From NCBI GenBank assembly GCA_902778625.1, contig CACYYM010000011.1, forward strand, positions 1-64,000: 64,000 nt of DNA. Reading direction: 5' to 3'. Shown here in pieces: positions 16,734 through 25,819 of the stretch. The notes beneath the pieces are model-generated. The model did no database searches. It was given only the letters and a program-made list of their open reading frames with translations, and had not been told where the DNA came from. Positions within the stretch are counted from its first letter, which is position 1. Each line of letters starts with the position of its first letter. The DNA comes from an uncultured Bacteroidales bacterium (GTDB lineage Bacteria > Bacteroidota > Bacteroidia > Bacteroidales > Bacteroidaceae). The position numbers were made by a program, and so were the translations under genes.

Positions 16734-17612
16734 GTGGAGAAACTCGACTTTCAGGCTATCGTGGATAGTAAGCTCAAATTCCACTGGAACGATCACATTG
16801 CCATATTCAACGATTTCGAAGAGGTGCGCAATCGCAACATCGCTGAAGTTCTTGTAGAAGGGTTTTTGGTTGCCGTCGTGACGCACGGACAGGCGCAGAT
16901 TTCTGTTGACGACAGAACGTATCAGTTGACGACGGGCGACGTCATCACCTGCAAGCCGCGCAACATCTTCGAAAAGAGCATGATGAGCATGGACTTCAAC
17001 GCTTTGCTGCTTTTCCTCTCGCCGGAGTATGTCGCTCAGCTCTCGCAGATGATTCGCATGGAGTGGACTTATTCGATGTTCTCCACCTCACACCAGATTT
17101 TTCATGCCGATGAGTTGGCGGTGAAACGCTACCGTTTGTACTTCGATCTCTTGCAGAACCATCTTTCTTGCCCGGACACGCCGCACAAGGAACTTCGTCT
17201 GCGTCTGCTTTTTGCTTCAATGGCTTACGATCTGCACGATCTGAACAAGTTCCAGGACGAGCAGCTCCTGCGCCAGACTTACAGCTCGGGCGAGAACATC
17301 CTCAGGCAGTTCATGCAGCACCTTCACGATCCCGCCCAGCCCTATCTCAATGTCAACGAGTACGCAAGCCTGTTCAATATCACGCCAAAGTACTTCTCGA
17401 GTGTTTGCAAGCGCCTCACGGGAAAGACGGCGAATCAGCTAATTAGCGATGAAATCGTGCGTTCCGCTCAAATCAGCCTCCGCGACAGCAGTAAGAGCGT
17501 CAAGCAGATAGCCGCTCTGATGGGGTTCAAAAACCAGTCGCATTTTGGTCGCTTTTTCCGTCAGCAGACAGGCGTTTCGCCCCAACAATACAGAGAAGGA
17601 AAGACGATTTAG
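16734..17612 (+). CDS. AraC-family transcriptional regulator
   Basis: 292 residues beginning at GTG. The N-terminal part (about 1-170) resembles an AraC cupin-type sensing domain (VVTHGQAQISVDDRTYQLTT, GDVITCKPRNIFE). The C-terminal 100 residues carry two helix-turn-helix motifs: YLNVNEYASLFNITPKYFSS and SVKQIAALMGFKNQSHFGRF, followed by FRQQTGVSPQQYR, the AraC signature. Divergent from the RND efflux operon, so a regulator of that pump is the simplest reading; control of the downstream CotH genes is also possible. The ligand is unknown. Confidence 0.93.
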   Translation: MEKLDFQAIVDSKLKFHWNDHIAIFNDFEEVRNRNIAEVLVEGFLVAVVTHGQAQISVDDRTYQLTTGDVITCKPRNIFEKSMMSMDFNALLLFLSPEYVAQLSQMIRMEWTYSMFSTSHQIFHADELAVKRYRLYFDLLQNHLSCPDTPHKELRLRLLFASMAYDLHDLNKFQDEQLLRQTYSSGENILRQFMQHLHDPAQPYLNVNEYASLFNITPKYFSSVCKRLTGKTANQLISDEIVRSAQISLRDSSKSVKQIAALMGFKNQSHFGRFFRQQTGVSPQQYREGKTI

Positions 17613-17648
17613 CAAGTCGCTGATTTTCAGGTCGTATTTTGCGAGCCA

Positions 17649-17752
17649 AAACGCCGCCTGCGGAAATGTCAAACGCCGCACGCGGAAATGTCAAACGCCG
17701 CACGCGGGGATTGCAATCTCCGCACGCGGCGTTTTCAATCTCCCTGTGCCAA
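17649..17752. repeat. GC-type 22-nt array (copy A3)
   Basis: Units start at 17653, 17675, 17697, 17719 and 17741, all exactly 22 bases apart: GCCGCCTGCGG, GCCGCACGCGG twice, TCCGCACGCGG, then a degenerate TCCCTGTGCC. Linkers are AAATGTCAAAC, GGATTGCAATC and CGTTTTCAATC. It lies 37 bases after the AraC stop and upstream of the first CotH gene. Confidence 0.9.
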
Positions 17753-17817
17753 GTTGCATTTTTCGCCATTTTTGTCAAAAAAAACGCGCTGCCGGAACAA
17801 CCTATTGAAAAAATCAT

Positions 17818-17825
17818 TATCTTTG
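17818..17825 (+). promoter_or_regulatory. -7 element of the first CotH gene
   Basis: TATCTTTG on the plus strand, 20-32 bases before the two candidate ATGs (17846, 17858); the -33 region lacks a good TTG. Confidence 0.5.
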
Positions 17826-17845
17826 CACCCGCTTAACTTGCATAA

Positions 17846-20800
17846 ATGCGCGCGTATATGAAAAGACTGTTGTTCGTTGTCTGTTGTCTGCTGTCTGCTG
17901 TCTGCTATGCCTACAGTCCTGCCACCGACCATCTGCTGGAAGGTGCGGTGATGTGTTCCGGCTCTGCGACTAAGGCAGCTTTGGCTTTTGACAATGATGT
18001 TTCGACATACTACAACACGAGCACGAGCGATTTGCAGTGGGTTGGCCTCGACTTGGGAGAGCCTTGTGTCATCACGCGCGTCAGCTTTACGCCCTCTCCA
18101 AGCAGTCAGGGTGCTGACCGCATGTTGCTCGGTCTCTTTGAGGGTGCGAACAGCCCCGACTTCATGGATGCCATGCCTCTCTATTTCATCAGTGAGACGC
18201 CGGCCAGCGGCACAGCGACAGTGGCGGACGTGAATGTCAGTCGCGGTTTCCGCTATGTCCGTTATGTGGGCGGCTCGGGTTCATACTGCTACGTCGCCGA
18301 GCTGAAGTTCTACGGTCATCAGGGTGAGGGCGACGACAGCCAGTTCTATCAGATCACCAACCTGCCGACGCTCAGCATTCACGTCGAGAACAACATCCTG
18401 CCGACCAATCGTGGTGAAGACTTCGAGTCGCAGTCAGTGCTCATCTACGACGGGGGGACACGTGTCCAGGAGTATCCTATCCTGTTCCGTGTCCGTGGCA
18501 ACTACTCGGCGACGCACGAGAACAAGGCCTTCCGCATGAAGTACAACGACGGCAAGAGCCATCACGTGATGCGCGGTGGACAGAACGAGTCGCCCGCCAA
18601 GGCAAAGAAGTGGGTGCTCATCAACAGCTATCGCGACAAGACGCTGATGCGCAACCCTGTAGCCTGGGCCATGTCGAAGCGTGCAGAAAGGGATTTCACA
18701 CCATGGAGCCAGGTTGTTGACCTCCTCGTCAATGGCGATTACCGCGGCACGTACACCTTGGCCGATGCTGTCTCTGTGGATGCTAATCGCATTGACATCA
18801 CGGAAATGACCGAAACAGACACCGACGATGATTTCATCACGGGTGGCTATCTGGTTGAGGCAGACAATAACTACGGTCGCGAACCTTACCATTTTCTTTC
18901 TACGCACGGCAACACGATGTCGGTGCACGAGCCCGACGAAGACATCATGCAGTCGGAGCAGTTCATTTACATCAGGGACTATTGGAACGATATGGAGGAC
19001 ATCGTCTTTGGCGCAAACTATACCGACTGGCAGACAGGGCAGCGCTCAGTCCTCGACATGGAAACGTTCCTCAAGTGGTTTCTCGTGAGTGAGTTCAACG
19101 GCAACACAGACATGATTTGTCAAGTCTTCCTCTATAAGGAGCGCATGGACGACCACTTCTACACCGGTCCTATCTGGGATGCCGACCTTGCCCTCGAGAA
19201 CGACATCACGACCTATCCTGCCAACGAGCGCATGGACTGGACCTATAAAGTGCGTCAGACGGGGCAGTATGGGCAGTTCGTCAGCCGTATTCTCTCCGAC
19301 CCGTCTGTTTTCGCGCAGTTGCAGGAGATATGGGCAATGCTTCGCAAAAAAGGCAACTTCGAGCCCGATGATGTGGCAGCCGACGTTGATTCGCTCCGTA
19401 ACGAGATACGCGCTTCTGCCACCCTCAACTTCTATCGTTGGCCTTACCTTACACAATCCCTATCGCTCAACCCCCTCGTTCCGGGCTCGTGGGAAGAGGA
19501 AGTGGACCGTGTCCGTGACTTCGTTTATAATCGTGTAGCATGGATGGACGAGATGCTCTCGTACGGACGAGTGCGTCAAGTGGACGGTATCTATCAGATT
19601 GCCTCGGGCATGGACCTGTGTACCTTCAGTCAGATGGTCAACGAGGGAGGCGAGACAGATGCTGAGGCAGTGCTCGTTGCCGACATCGATATGTCGAACA
19701 GCAACGAAGCGTTCCAGCCAATCGGCACACTGTCTAAGAACTTTACCGGCAGCTTTGACGGCAAAGGACACGTCATTCGCAATCTTCACATCGCTGCAGG
19801 CAACAACGCCGGCCTCTTCGGCTATACCGGTAATTGCAGCCTGAGCAACATTATTTTCGATGAGACGTGTTCCGTCGCAGGCACAAACAGAGTTGCTATG
19901 CTCGTGGGCTATGCCTATAACGGCACAGCGAACATCAGCGGTATCGAGAACCACGGCACCGTTACTGCTTCAGGCAGTTCGGCTGGCGGCATCGTGGGAT
20001 ATGCCAATTCCGTTGTCATAACGAATTGCAGCAACACGGGCAACATCACGGCTGCCAGCGGTGCAGGTGCACTCGTCGGCTCGTCGGGCGGGTACATCAC
20101 TGTGACGAATAGCTACAACGTCGGCACCGTGACTGGCGCTACAGAACTCAAAGAGTTCGCTTACGGCACAAGAGGCGTGTCCATCGACAACTGCTGGGAC
20201 CTCTCTTCTCAGCAAGTCAACAACATGACAGCTGAGCAAGTCGATAACGGCTACCTTTGTTATCAAATCAACTCGGGTGCGGGCAGCAATATCTGGCATC
20301 AGAACATCGACAACGGCAAACCGCATGATTCTTTCCCCGTGCTCAGAAACAAAGGCGGTGTTGTTTACGAAAAGGATGGTGGCTATACGAACTACAATCC
20401 CAACCCTCCGATGTACCGATACTACAACCTTGTCGTGACAAAGTTGCGGGGCGGCACCAATGGTTGCATCCAGTTCTCCGAGTTCGACATCCTCGACGAG
20501 AAAGGCAATGAGGTTGAGGACCTATACATCTATGACGGAACGGAATCCAGCATCGGCCACGAGAACTGGGAGAATGCCGCAGACAACAGCGTCAACACCA
20601 AGTACTGCAACAACTCTTTCCGCGGCTATGCCTACTTCCTCTTCGACGCTACACGTACCGTCGAACTATGCGGCTATCGCATCTATACAGCCAACGATAC
20701 AGGAAACCAGCCAGGGCGCAATCCGTCTTCATGGGCACTCTATGGCAGCAACACACAGCTCTATGACCCAGACGACCCAGGGTGGGAACTCATCGAGGAG

Positions 20801-21763
20801 CGCGAGGACGATCAGACGCTTCAGGCAACCAACTATACGCCCTACGATTTCTATATCTCCGACCCGATAAAGGCACTTACACTCAGCGAGCAGACAGCAA
20901 CCATTATGCGTGGCGAAAAACAGCAGTTGCACGTCAACTTTACGCCCAGCACGCTGCAAGGGCTTGAACTCCAGTGGACAACAACCAATCCATCTGTCGC
21001 AATGGTCAACAACAGCGGACTCGTCGTGGCACGATCCGTCGGCACAGCAGACATTATCGTATCGGCTGTCGATGACAACAGCCTTCGCGACACCTGCACC
21101 ATTACAGTTGTGGAAAGGCAGCCCGGCTACCGCTACTATCAGTTCGCCATCCAGAAGATAAGCAGCGGCACTGCAATACAGCTCTCCGAGATTGACATTC
21201 TCGATGAGGACGGTAACGAAATAGAACCGCTCACGCTTTATGCCTATACAGGTTCGTTCTATAGCGACGAAGTTCAGGAGAACCTCTTCGACCAGAATGT
21301 CTATACGAAGTACTGCGGTCCCTTCTCGTCTGCCAACACCTTGTATCTCTATGTCGATGCAGGCCGGCAGGTGCAGCCATCGGGCTACCGTTTCACGACA
21401 GCCAACGACACCAAGGGAAACCCGGGACGCAACCCTGTCACATGGTCGCTCTTCGGCAGCAATACACAAAGCGAAATACCCAACGATGCTGTTTGGACCC
21501 TTCTCGACCATCGTGAGAACGACACGACACTCGGTGCCACGAACTACACGCCGTACGACTTCTTCATTCCAGAGCTTATCATACCTGGTGACGTGAATGG
21601 CGACGGCCTAGTGGACGATGTCGACCTAGTTGTCTTAAAACGCCACATTATCGGCAAGCCGGTGGATAAGTTTGTCTTCGAAGCTGCCGACCTCAATATG
21701 GACGAAAAGGTCAATGCGCAGGATGTGGTGACATTGATCAATATGTTAATGACTGAATTCTGA
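17846..21763 (+). CDS. CotH-fold surface protein with discoidin-like, GLUG, Big2 and dockerin-like domains
   Basis: 1305 residues (or 1301 from the ATG at 17858, which gives the cleaner signal peptide). Order: signal peptide; F5/8-type C domain (about 23-155); CotH fold (about 175-540) with AFRMKYNDGKSHHVMRGG, KKWVLINSYRDKTLMRNPVA, LLVNGDYRGTYTLADAVSVD and FYTGPIWDADLALEND; GLUG-like repeats (about 590-780: GSFDGKGHVIRNL, AGLFGY, AGGIVGYANS); discoidin-like module with TANDTGNQPGRNPSSWALYG; Big2-like domain (LTLSEQTATIMRGEKQQLHV); second discoidin-like module; dockerin-like end from about 1245 with two Ca-loops (DVNGDGLVDDVD, DLNMDEKVNAQD). CotH proteins are protein-kinase-like enzymes known from spore coat and cellulosomes; the substrate here is unknown. 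The signal-peptide region carries a 7-bp tandem repeat. A paralogue follows 8 bases later. Confidence 0.88.
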   Translation: MRAYMKRLLFVVCCLLSAVCYAYSPATDHLLEGAVMCSGSATKAALAFDNDVSTYYNTSTSDLQWVGLDLGEPCVITRVSFTPSPSSQGADRMLLGLFEGANSPDFMDAMPLYFISETPASGTATVADVNVSRGFRYVRYVGGSGSYCYVAELKFYGHQGEGDDSQFYQITNLPTLSIHVENNILPTNRGEDFESQSVLIYDGGTRVQEYPILFRVRGNYSATHENKAFRMKYNDGKSHHVMRGGQNESPAKAKKWVLINSYRDKTLMRNPVAWAMSKRAERDFTPWSQVVDLLVNGDYRGTYTLADAVSVDANRIDITEMTETDTDDDFITGGYLVEADNNYGREPYHFLSTHGNTMSVHEPDEDIMQSEQFIYIRDYWNDMEDIVFGANYTDWQTGQRSVLDMETFLKWFLVSEFNGNTDMICQVFLYKERMDDHFYTGPIWDADLALENDITTYPANERMDWTYKVRQTGQYGQFVSRILSDPSVFAQLQEIWAMLRKKGNFEPDDVAADVDSLRNEIRASATLNFYRWPYLTQSLSLNPLVPGSWEEEVDRVRDFVYNRVAWMDEMLSYGRVRQVDGIYQIASGMDLCTFSQMVNEGGETDAEAVLVADIDMSNSNEAFQPIGTLSKNFTGSFDGKGHVIRNLHIAAGNNAGLFGYTGNCSLSNIIFDETCSVAGTNRVAMLVGYAYNGTANISGIENHGTVTASGSSAGGIVGYANSVVITNCSNTGNITAASGAGALVGSSGGYITVTNSYNVGTVTGATELKEFAYGTRGVSIDNCWDLSSQQVNNMTAEQVDNGYLCYQINSGAGSNIWHQNIDNGKPHDSFPVLRNKGGVVYEKDGGYTNYNPNPPMYRYYNLVVTKLRGGTNGCIQFSEFDILDEKGNEVEDLYIYDGTESSIGHENWENAADNSVNTKYCNNSFRGYAYFLFDATRTVELCGYRIYTANDTGNQPGRNPSSWALYGSNTQLYDPDDPGWELIEEREDDQTLQATNYTPYDFYISDPIKALTLSEQTATIMRGEKQQLHVNFTPSTLQGLELQWTTTNPSVAMVNNSGLVVARSVGTADIIVSAVDDNSLRDTCTITVVERQPGYRYYQFAIQKISSGTAIQLSEIDILDEDGNEIEPLTLYAYTGSFYSDEVQENLFDQNVYTKYCGPFSSANTLYLYVDAGRQVQPSGYRFTTANDTKGNPGRNPVTWSLFGSNTQSEIPNDAVWTLLDHRENDTTLGATNYTPYDFFIPELIIPGDVNGDGLVDDVDLVVLKRHIIGKPVDKFVFEAADLNMDEKVNAQDVVTLINMLMTEF
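17877..17904. repeat. Heptanucleotide tandem repeat in the CotH signal-peptide region
   Basis: TTGTCTG, TTGTCTG, CTGTCTG, CTGTCTG head to tail, with a degenerate copy before (17870-17876). It encodes the Val-Cys-Cys-Leu-Leu-Ser-Ala-Val-Cys hydrophobic core. A copy-number change would put the gene out of frame. Confidence 0.8.
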
Positions 21764-21771
21764 ATAAGAAA

Positions 21772-24700
21772 ATGATAAAGCCAATATGCCGCAGGCTTGC
21801 TGTCCTGCTTTTTCTGATGCTTGTTGCGGGCACAGCGTTTGCCTACGATGCATCCGTTGACCAACTTCTCGAAGGCTCGCTGATTTTCTCCGGCGCTGAA
21901 GCAAAGGCCGCTCTGGCTTTCGACGGGAATAATTCGACGTATTACAGCACCAATGCAGACAAGATGCAGTGGGTGGGCCTTGACCTCGGCGAGCCCCACG
22001 TCATCACCCGCGTCAGCTATACGCCAGCGCCGGGCAGTCAAGGCGCCGACCGCATGCTGCTCAGCCTTTTCGAGGGAGCCAATAGTCCCGACTTCATGGA
22101 TGCCATACCCCTTTACCTCATCAGCTCTAAACCGAACAACGGAACAGAGGCAAGAGCAGACATCAACGTAAGTCGCGGCTTTCGATATGTCCGCTACGTG
22201 GGCAGCGCGGGTTCTTATTGTAACATAGCGGAACTCAAATTTTACGGTCATGCGGGAGAAGGCGACGACAGCCAGTTTTATCAGATTACAAACCTGCCGA
22301 CACTCAGCGTGCATGTGCAGAACAACATCCTTCCGACCGTGAAAGGCCAAGACTTTGAGTCGCAGTCAGTACTTATCTATGATGAAGGCACACGCGTCCA
22401 GGAGTATCCCATCCTGTTCCGTGTCCGTGGCAATTACTCCTCTTCGCACGAGAACAAGGCGTTCCGCATGAAGTACAACGACGGCAAGAGCCACCACGTG
22501 ATGCGAGGAGGTAAGAACGAATCACCTGCCAAGGCAAAGAAGTGGGTTCTCATCAACAGTTATCGCGACAAGACGCTCATGCGTAATCCTGTGGCGTGGA
22601 CTGTGTCAAAGCGTGTCGAAAGAACCTGGACGCCATGGAGCCAAGTGGTTGACCTTGTTGTCAACGGCGATTACCATGGCACCTATACCTTGGCCGACGC
22701 TGTCTCTGTGGATGCCAACCGCATCGACATCACCGAGATGACTGCCGACGACCTGGACGACGAGTTCATCACCGGCGGTTACTTCATTGAGTTGGATAAC
22801 TACTATGATCAGGAAGAAAATCATTTCCTATCAGGTAAAGGCAATAAGCTTTCCATTCACGAGCCTGACGAAGACGTGCTGCAGCCCAAGCAGTTCCAGT
22901 ACATAGAGAATACTTGGAACGCGATGGAGGACGTAGCCTACAGTTCAAACTATGCAGATAAAGAGAACGGGCTGCCCTCTGTCTTCGACCTCGAGTCGTT
23001 CTTCTCGTGGTTCATCGCGAGCGAGTTCAATGGCAATACCGATATGATATGTCAGGTCTTCAAGTACAAGGAGCGAGGCGATGACCATTTCTACACTGGC
23101 CCAATTTGGGATGCTGACCTCGCCCTCGAGAATGACGAGACGACATATCCTGCCAATGAATACATGGATTGGACTTACAAAAAGCGTTGCTCGACAGGTC
23201 ACTGGGACCAGTTCCTGACGCGTGTCCTTTCCGAACCTTCGTTCTTTGCTCAGTTGCAGGAGATGTGGGCAAGGTTGCGCAAGAAAGGCAACTTCGAGCC
23301 CGATGACCTTGCTGCCGACGTCGATTCGCTCCGTAACGAGATACGCGCTTCTGCCACCCTCAACTTCTATCGTTGGCCTTACCTGAACCAGTGGCTTTCG
23401 CTCAACCCTCGGGTGCCTGGTTCGTGGGAAGCCGAGGTGGACCGTGTCCGTGACTTTGTCCACGACCGTGTAGCTTGGATGGATGCGATGCTGTCCTACG
23501 GAACACTTCGCCAGGTGGGTGGTGTCTATCAGATTGGTTCAGCTCTCGACCTCTGTACGTTCAGCCAGATAGTCAACGAGAGTGGCGAGACGGATGCACA
23601 GGCAGCGCTTGTTGCCGACATCGACATGACGGACTTCTGCGACGACTTTCAGCCCATCGGCACTTCGAAGAAGAAGTTTGCGGGCTCGTTCGACGGCAAA
23701 GGACACACCATAAGCGGTCTCCATGTCAGTGGCACTGAGGCCGTTGGCCTTTTTGGTTACGTGAGTGGCTGTACGCTGAAGGACATAGTCTTCGATGAGA
23801 GTTGCAGCGCAGAGGGCACGTCGTACGTCGGCATGCTTGTCGGCTATGCGCAGAACAACACCATCAACATCTCGGGCGTCGAGAACCATGGCAATGTTAC
23901 AGCTTCCGAAGGCGTCGCTGCCGGCATCGCAGCCTACGGCCGTCTGCTGGCAATCATCAAAGTTTCCGATTGCTGCAACACGGGCAATGTTACGGCTCCG
24001 GCAAATGCCGCAGCCATCGTCGGACCTTCTGCCGGCAGGGTGAACATCGAGAACTCCTACAACACAGGTACCATAACTGGCGCAACGGAGGGCAAGGAGT
24101 TCGTCTTTGGCGAGAAGGGTACAGTCGTCAACAATTGCTGGGACTACAGGTATGGTTCTGCATTGACCAACCGCATGACGCCCGCGCAGGTCGCTAACGG
24201 CGAGCTCTGCTATCACCTTAACAACGACGGCGAGCGCGACAGATGGCGCCAAAACCTCGACAACGGTAAACCCGTCGACCCCACACCTGTGCTCAACAAG
24301 GCGAGCGGCAAAGTCTATGAGAGCGCTGGACAATACACCAACTTCGCCGGCGAGGCTGCGAAGTACCGCTACTACAACCTCGTCGTGACGAGGGTGCAGG
24401 GTGGCGACTCCGGCACTTTGCAGTTCTCGGAGTTCGACCTTCTCGACGAGCAGCTCGACGAAGTGAGCGACCTCTATGCCTACGCCGGAGGCCCTGAGGG
24501 CTATTGGAACGAGGACTGGGACAACTCGGCCGACGGCTCTGTCTATACGAAGTACTGCGGGCCTTTCGACGGCAATTCCTACTTCCTCTTCGACGCAGGC
24601 GCTGAAGTCGATCCTTACGGATACCGCATTTATACTGCCAACGATACGGGCGATTGTCCCGACCGAAACCCCAGCTCGTGGAAGCTTTACGGCAGCAACA

Positions 24701-25467
24701 CCCAGCTGACCGACCCTAACGACACGGGCTGGACGCTCATCGACGAGCGTAATGACGACTGGACTATGGAGGCCACAAACTACACGGCCTACGACTTCCT
24801 CATTCCCCATGCACCCAAGATCATCAAGGGGCACCAGTACTATCTGCTCGCCATCGAGGAAATTGCCAATGGCCCGACGATACAATTCTGCGAGTTCGAC
24901 CTCCTCGACCTCGATGGAAACGAGGTGACGCCGCTCACCTTCTACTACGGTACAGGCACCTACATCAAGGATCACGATCACGCCGATCTCTTCGACGACG
25001 ACATCTATACGAAATACTGCGCAGCGTTCGACCCGAGCAATACATTATATATATGTATGGAGACAGCCGAGCCTGTCGAGCTCTCAGGTTATCGCATCAC
25101 GACAGCTGCAGACACACAGACTTATCCCGGACGCAATCCCGTCACCTGGTCGCTCTTCGGAAGCAACACAAAGAGCATCGAGCCCGACGACAGCGTATGG
25201 GAGCTCCTCGACAGGCGCGAGAACGACACAACCCTCGGCGCCACAAACTATACGCCCTACGACTTCTACTTCACTTCACCGCAGCCCGTCATCCCCGGCG
25301 ACGTGAATGGCGACGGCGAGATAAATGCCCTCGACTACGAGGCTATGAGGCGTCACATCGTGGGTCTTGAAGTCGAGAATTTTGTGCCCGAAGCAGCCGA
25401 CCTCAACGGCGACGGAAAGGTCAACGCTCAGGACCTCGTCGAACTCATCAATTCAATGAACCCCTAA
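21772..25467 (+). CDS. CotH-fold surface protein with discoidin-like, GLUG and dockerin-like domains (paralogue)
   Basis: 1231 residues; closely related to its upstream neighbour and separated by 8 bases, so a tandem duplication in one operon. Same order: signal peptide (to about residue 24), F5/8-type C domain, CotH fold (KKWVLINSYRDKTLMRNPVA, VVNGDYHGTYTLADAVSVD, FYTGPIWDADLALEND), GLUG-like repeats, two discoidin-like modules (TANDTGDCPDRNPSSWKLYG; TAADTQTYPGRNPVTWSLFG), and a dockerin-like end with DVNGDGEINALD and DLNGDGKVNAQD. The Big2-like domain of the neighbour is absent, explaining the shorter length. Some stretches are almost identical to the neighbour even at silent sites while others are diverged, suggesting gene conversion. 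Likely surface or secreted; activity of the kinase-like fold is untested. Confidence 0.88.
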   Translation: MIKPICRRLAVLLFLMLVAGTAFAYDASVDQLLEGSLIFSGAEAKAALAFDGNNSTYYSTNADKMQWVGLDLGEPHVITRVSYTPAPGSQGADRMLLSLFEGANSPDFMDAIPLYLISSKPNNGTEARADINVSRGFRYVRYVGSAGSYCNIAELKFYGHAGEGDDSQFYQITNLPTLSVHVQNNILPTVKGQDFESQSVLIYDEGTRVQEYPILFRVRGNYSSSHENKAFRMKYNDGKSHHVMRGGKNESPAKAKKWVLINSYRDKTLMRNPVAWTVSKRVERTWTPWSQVVDLVVNGDYHGTYTLADAVSVDANRIDITEMTADDLDDEFITGGYFIELDNYYDQEENHFLSGKGNKLSIHEPDEDVLQPKQFQYIENTWNAMEDVAYSSNYADKENGLPSVFDLESFFSWFIASEFNGNTDMICQVFKYKERGDDHFYTGPIWDADLALENDETTYPANEYMDWTYKKRCSTGHWDQFLTRVLSEPSFFAQLQEMWARLRKKGNFEPDDLAADVDSLRNEIRASATLNFYRWPYLNQWLSLNPRVPGSWEAEVDRVRDFVHDRVAWMDAMLSYGTLRQVGGVYQIGSALDLCTFSQIVNESGETDAQAALVADIDMTDFCDDFQPIGTSKKKFAGSFDGKGHTISGLHVSGTEAVGLFGYVSGCTLKDIVFDESCSAEGTSYVGMLVGYAQNNTINISGVENHGNVTASEGVAAGIAAYGRLLAIIKVSDCCNTGNVTAPANAAAIVGPSAGRVNIENSYNTGTITGATEGKEFVFGEKGTVVNNCWDYRYGSALTNRMTPAQVANGELCYHLNNDGERDRWRQNLDNGKPVDPTPVLNKASGKVYESAGQYTNFAGEAAKYRYYNLVVTRVQGGDSGTLQFSEFDLLDEQLDEVSDLYAYAGGPEGYWNEDWDNSADGSVYTKYCGPFDGNSYFLFDAGAEVDPYGYRIYTANDTGDCPDRNPSSWKLYGSNTQLTDPNDTGWTLIDERNDDWTMEATNYTAYDFLIPHAPKIIKGHQYYLLAIEEIANGPTIQFCEFDLLDLDGNEVTPLTFYYGTGTYIKDHDHADLFDDDIYTKYCAAFDPSNTLYICMETAEPVELSGYRITTAADTQTYPGRNPVTWSLFGSNTKSIEPDDSVWELLDRRENDTTLGATNYTPYDFYFTSPQPVIPGDVNGDGEINALDYEAMRRHIVGLEVENFVPEAADLNGDGKVNAQDLVELINSMNP

Positions 25468-25512
25468 GCGGCTCTGGGAGCGCCTTTCAAGCAATCTCCC
25501 CAGACGATCCCC

Positions 25513-25615
25513 AAAAACGCCGCACGCGGAATTTACAATCCCCGCGTGCGGCGTTTGCCATTTCCGCGTGCGGCGTTTGCAATCCCCGCGTGCGGCGTTT
25601 GAAAACTCCCCTTTA
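25513..25615. repeat. GC-type 22-nt array (copy A4)
   Basis: Units start at 25519, 25541, 25563, 25585 and 25607, all 22 bases apart: GCCGCACGCGG, then CCCGCGTGCGG, TCCGCGTGCGG, CCCGCGTGCGG and a degenerate TCCCCTTTAGG. Linkers include AATTTACAATC and CGTTTGCCATT. It lies 46 bases after the second CotH stop. Confidence 0.9.
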
Positions 25616-25819
25616 GGCGAAAGACTAACCCGATGGCGTTAAAAAACCTTAAAAAGTGTGTTTTTTTATGTCAAGGAAAGCAAAAAAGTGAACGAAAAAC
25701 CTTAACTTTGCCTGTTGCAAGGTGCTATATGCGCACTTGCGCACGAGAAAAGCGACGTAAAAACAAGAAAAAATAAGCAAACAGATAACCCAATTTATTA
25801 ACTTCTAAAACCAAACAAA
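25616..25819 (+). other. Leader region of the multi-discoidin gene
   Basis: The second part of a 352-base gap (25468-25819); the first part holds array A4. After the TAACTTTG element an A-rich untranslated leader of about 100 bases precedes the ATG. No small ORF, RNA gene or obvious riboswitch fold was recognised. Confidence 0.4.
25703..25710 (+). promoter_or_regulatory. -7 element of the multi-discoidin gene
   Basis: TAACTTTG matches TAnnTTTG, about 110 bases upstream of the ATG at 25820; no TTG at -33. Confidence 0.5.
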
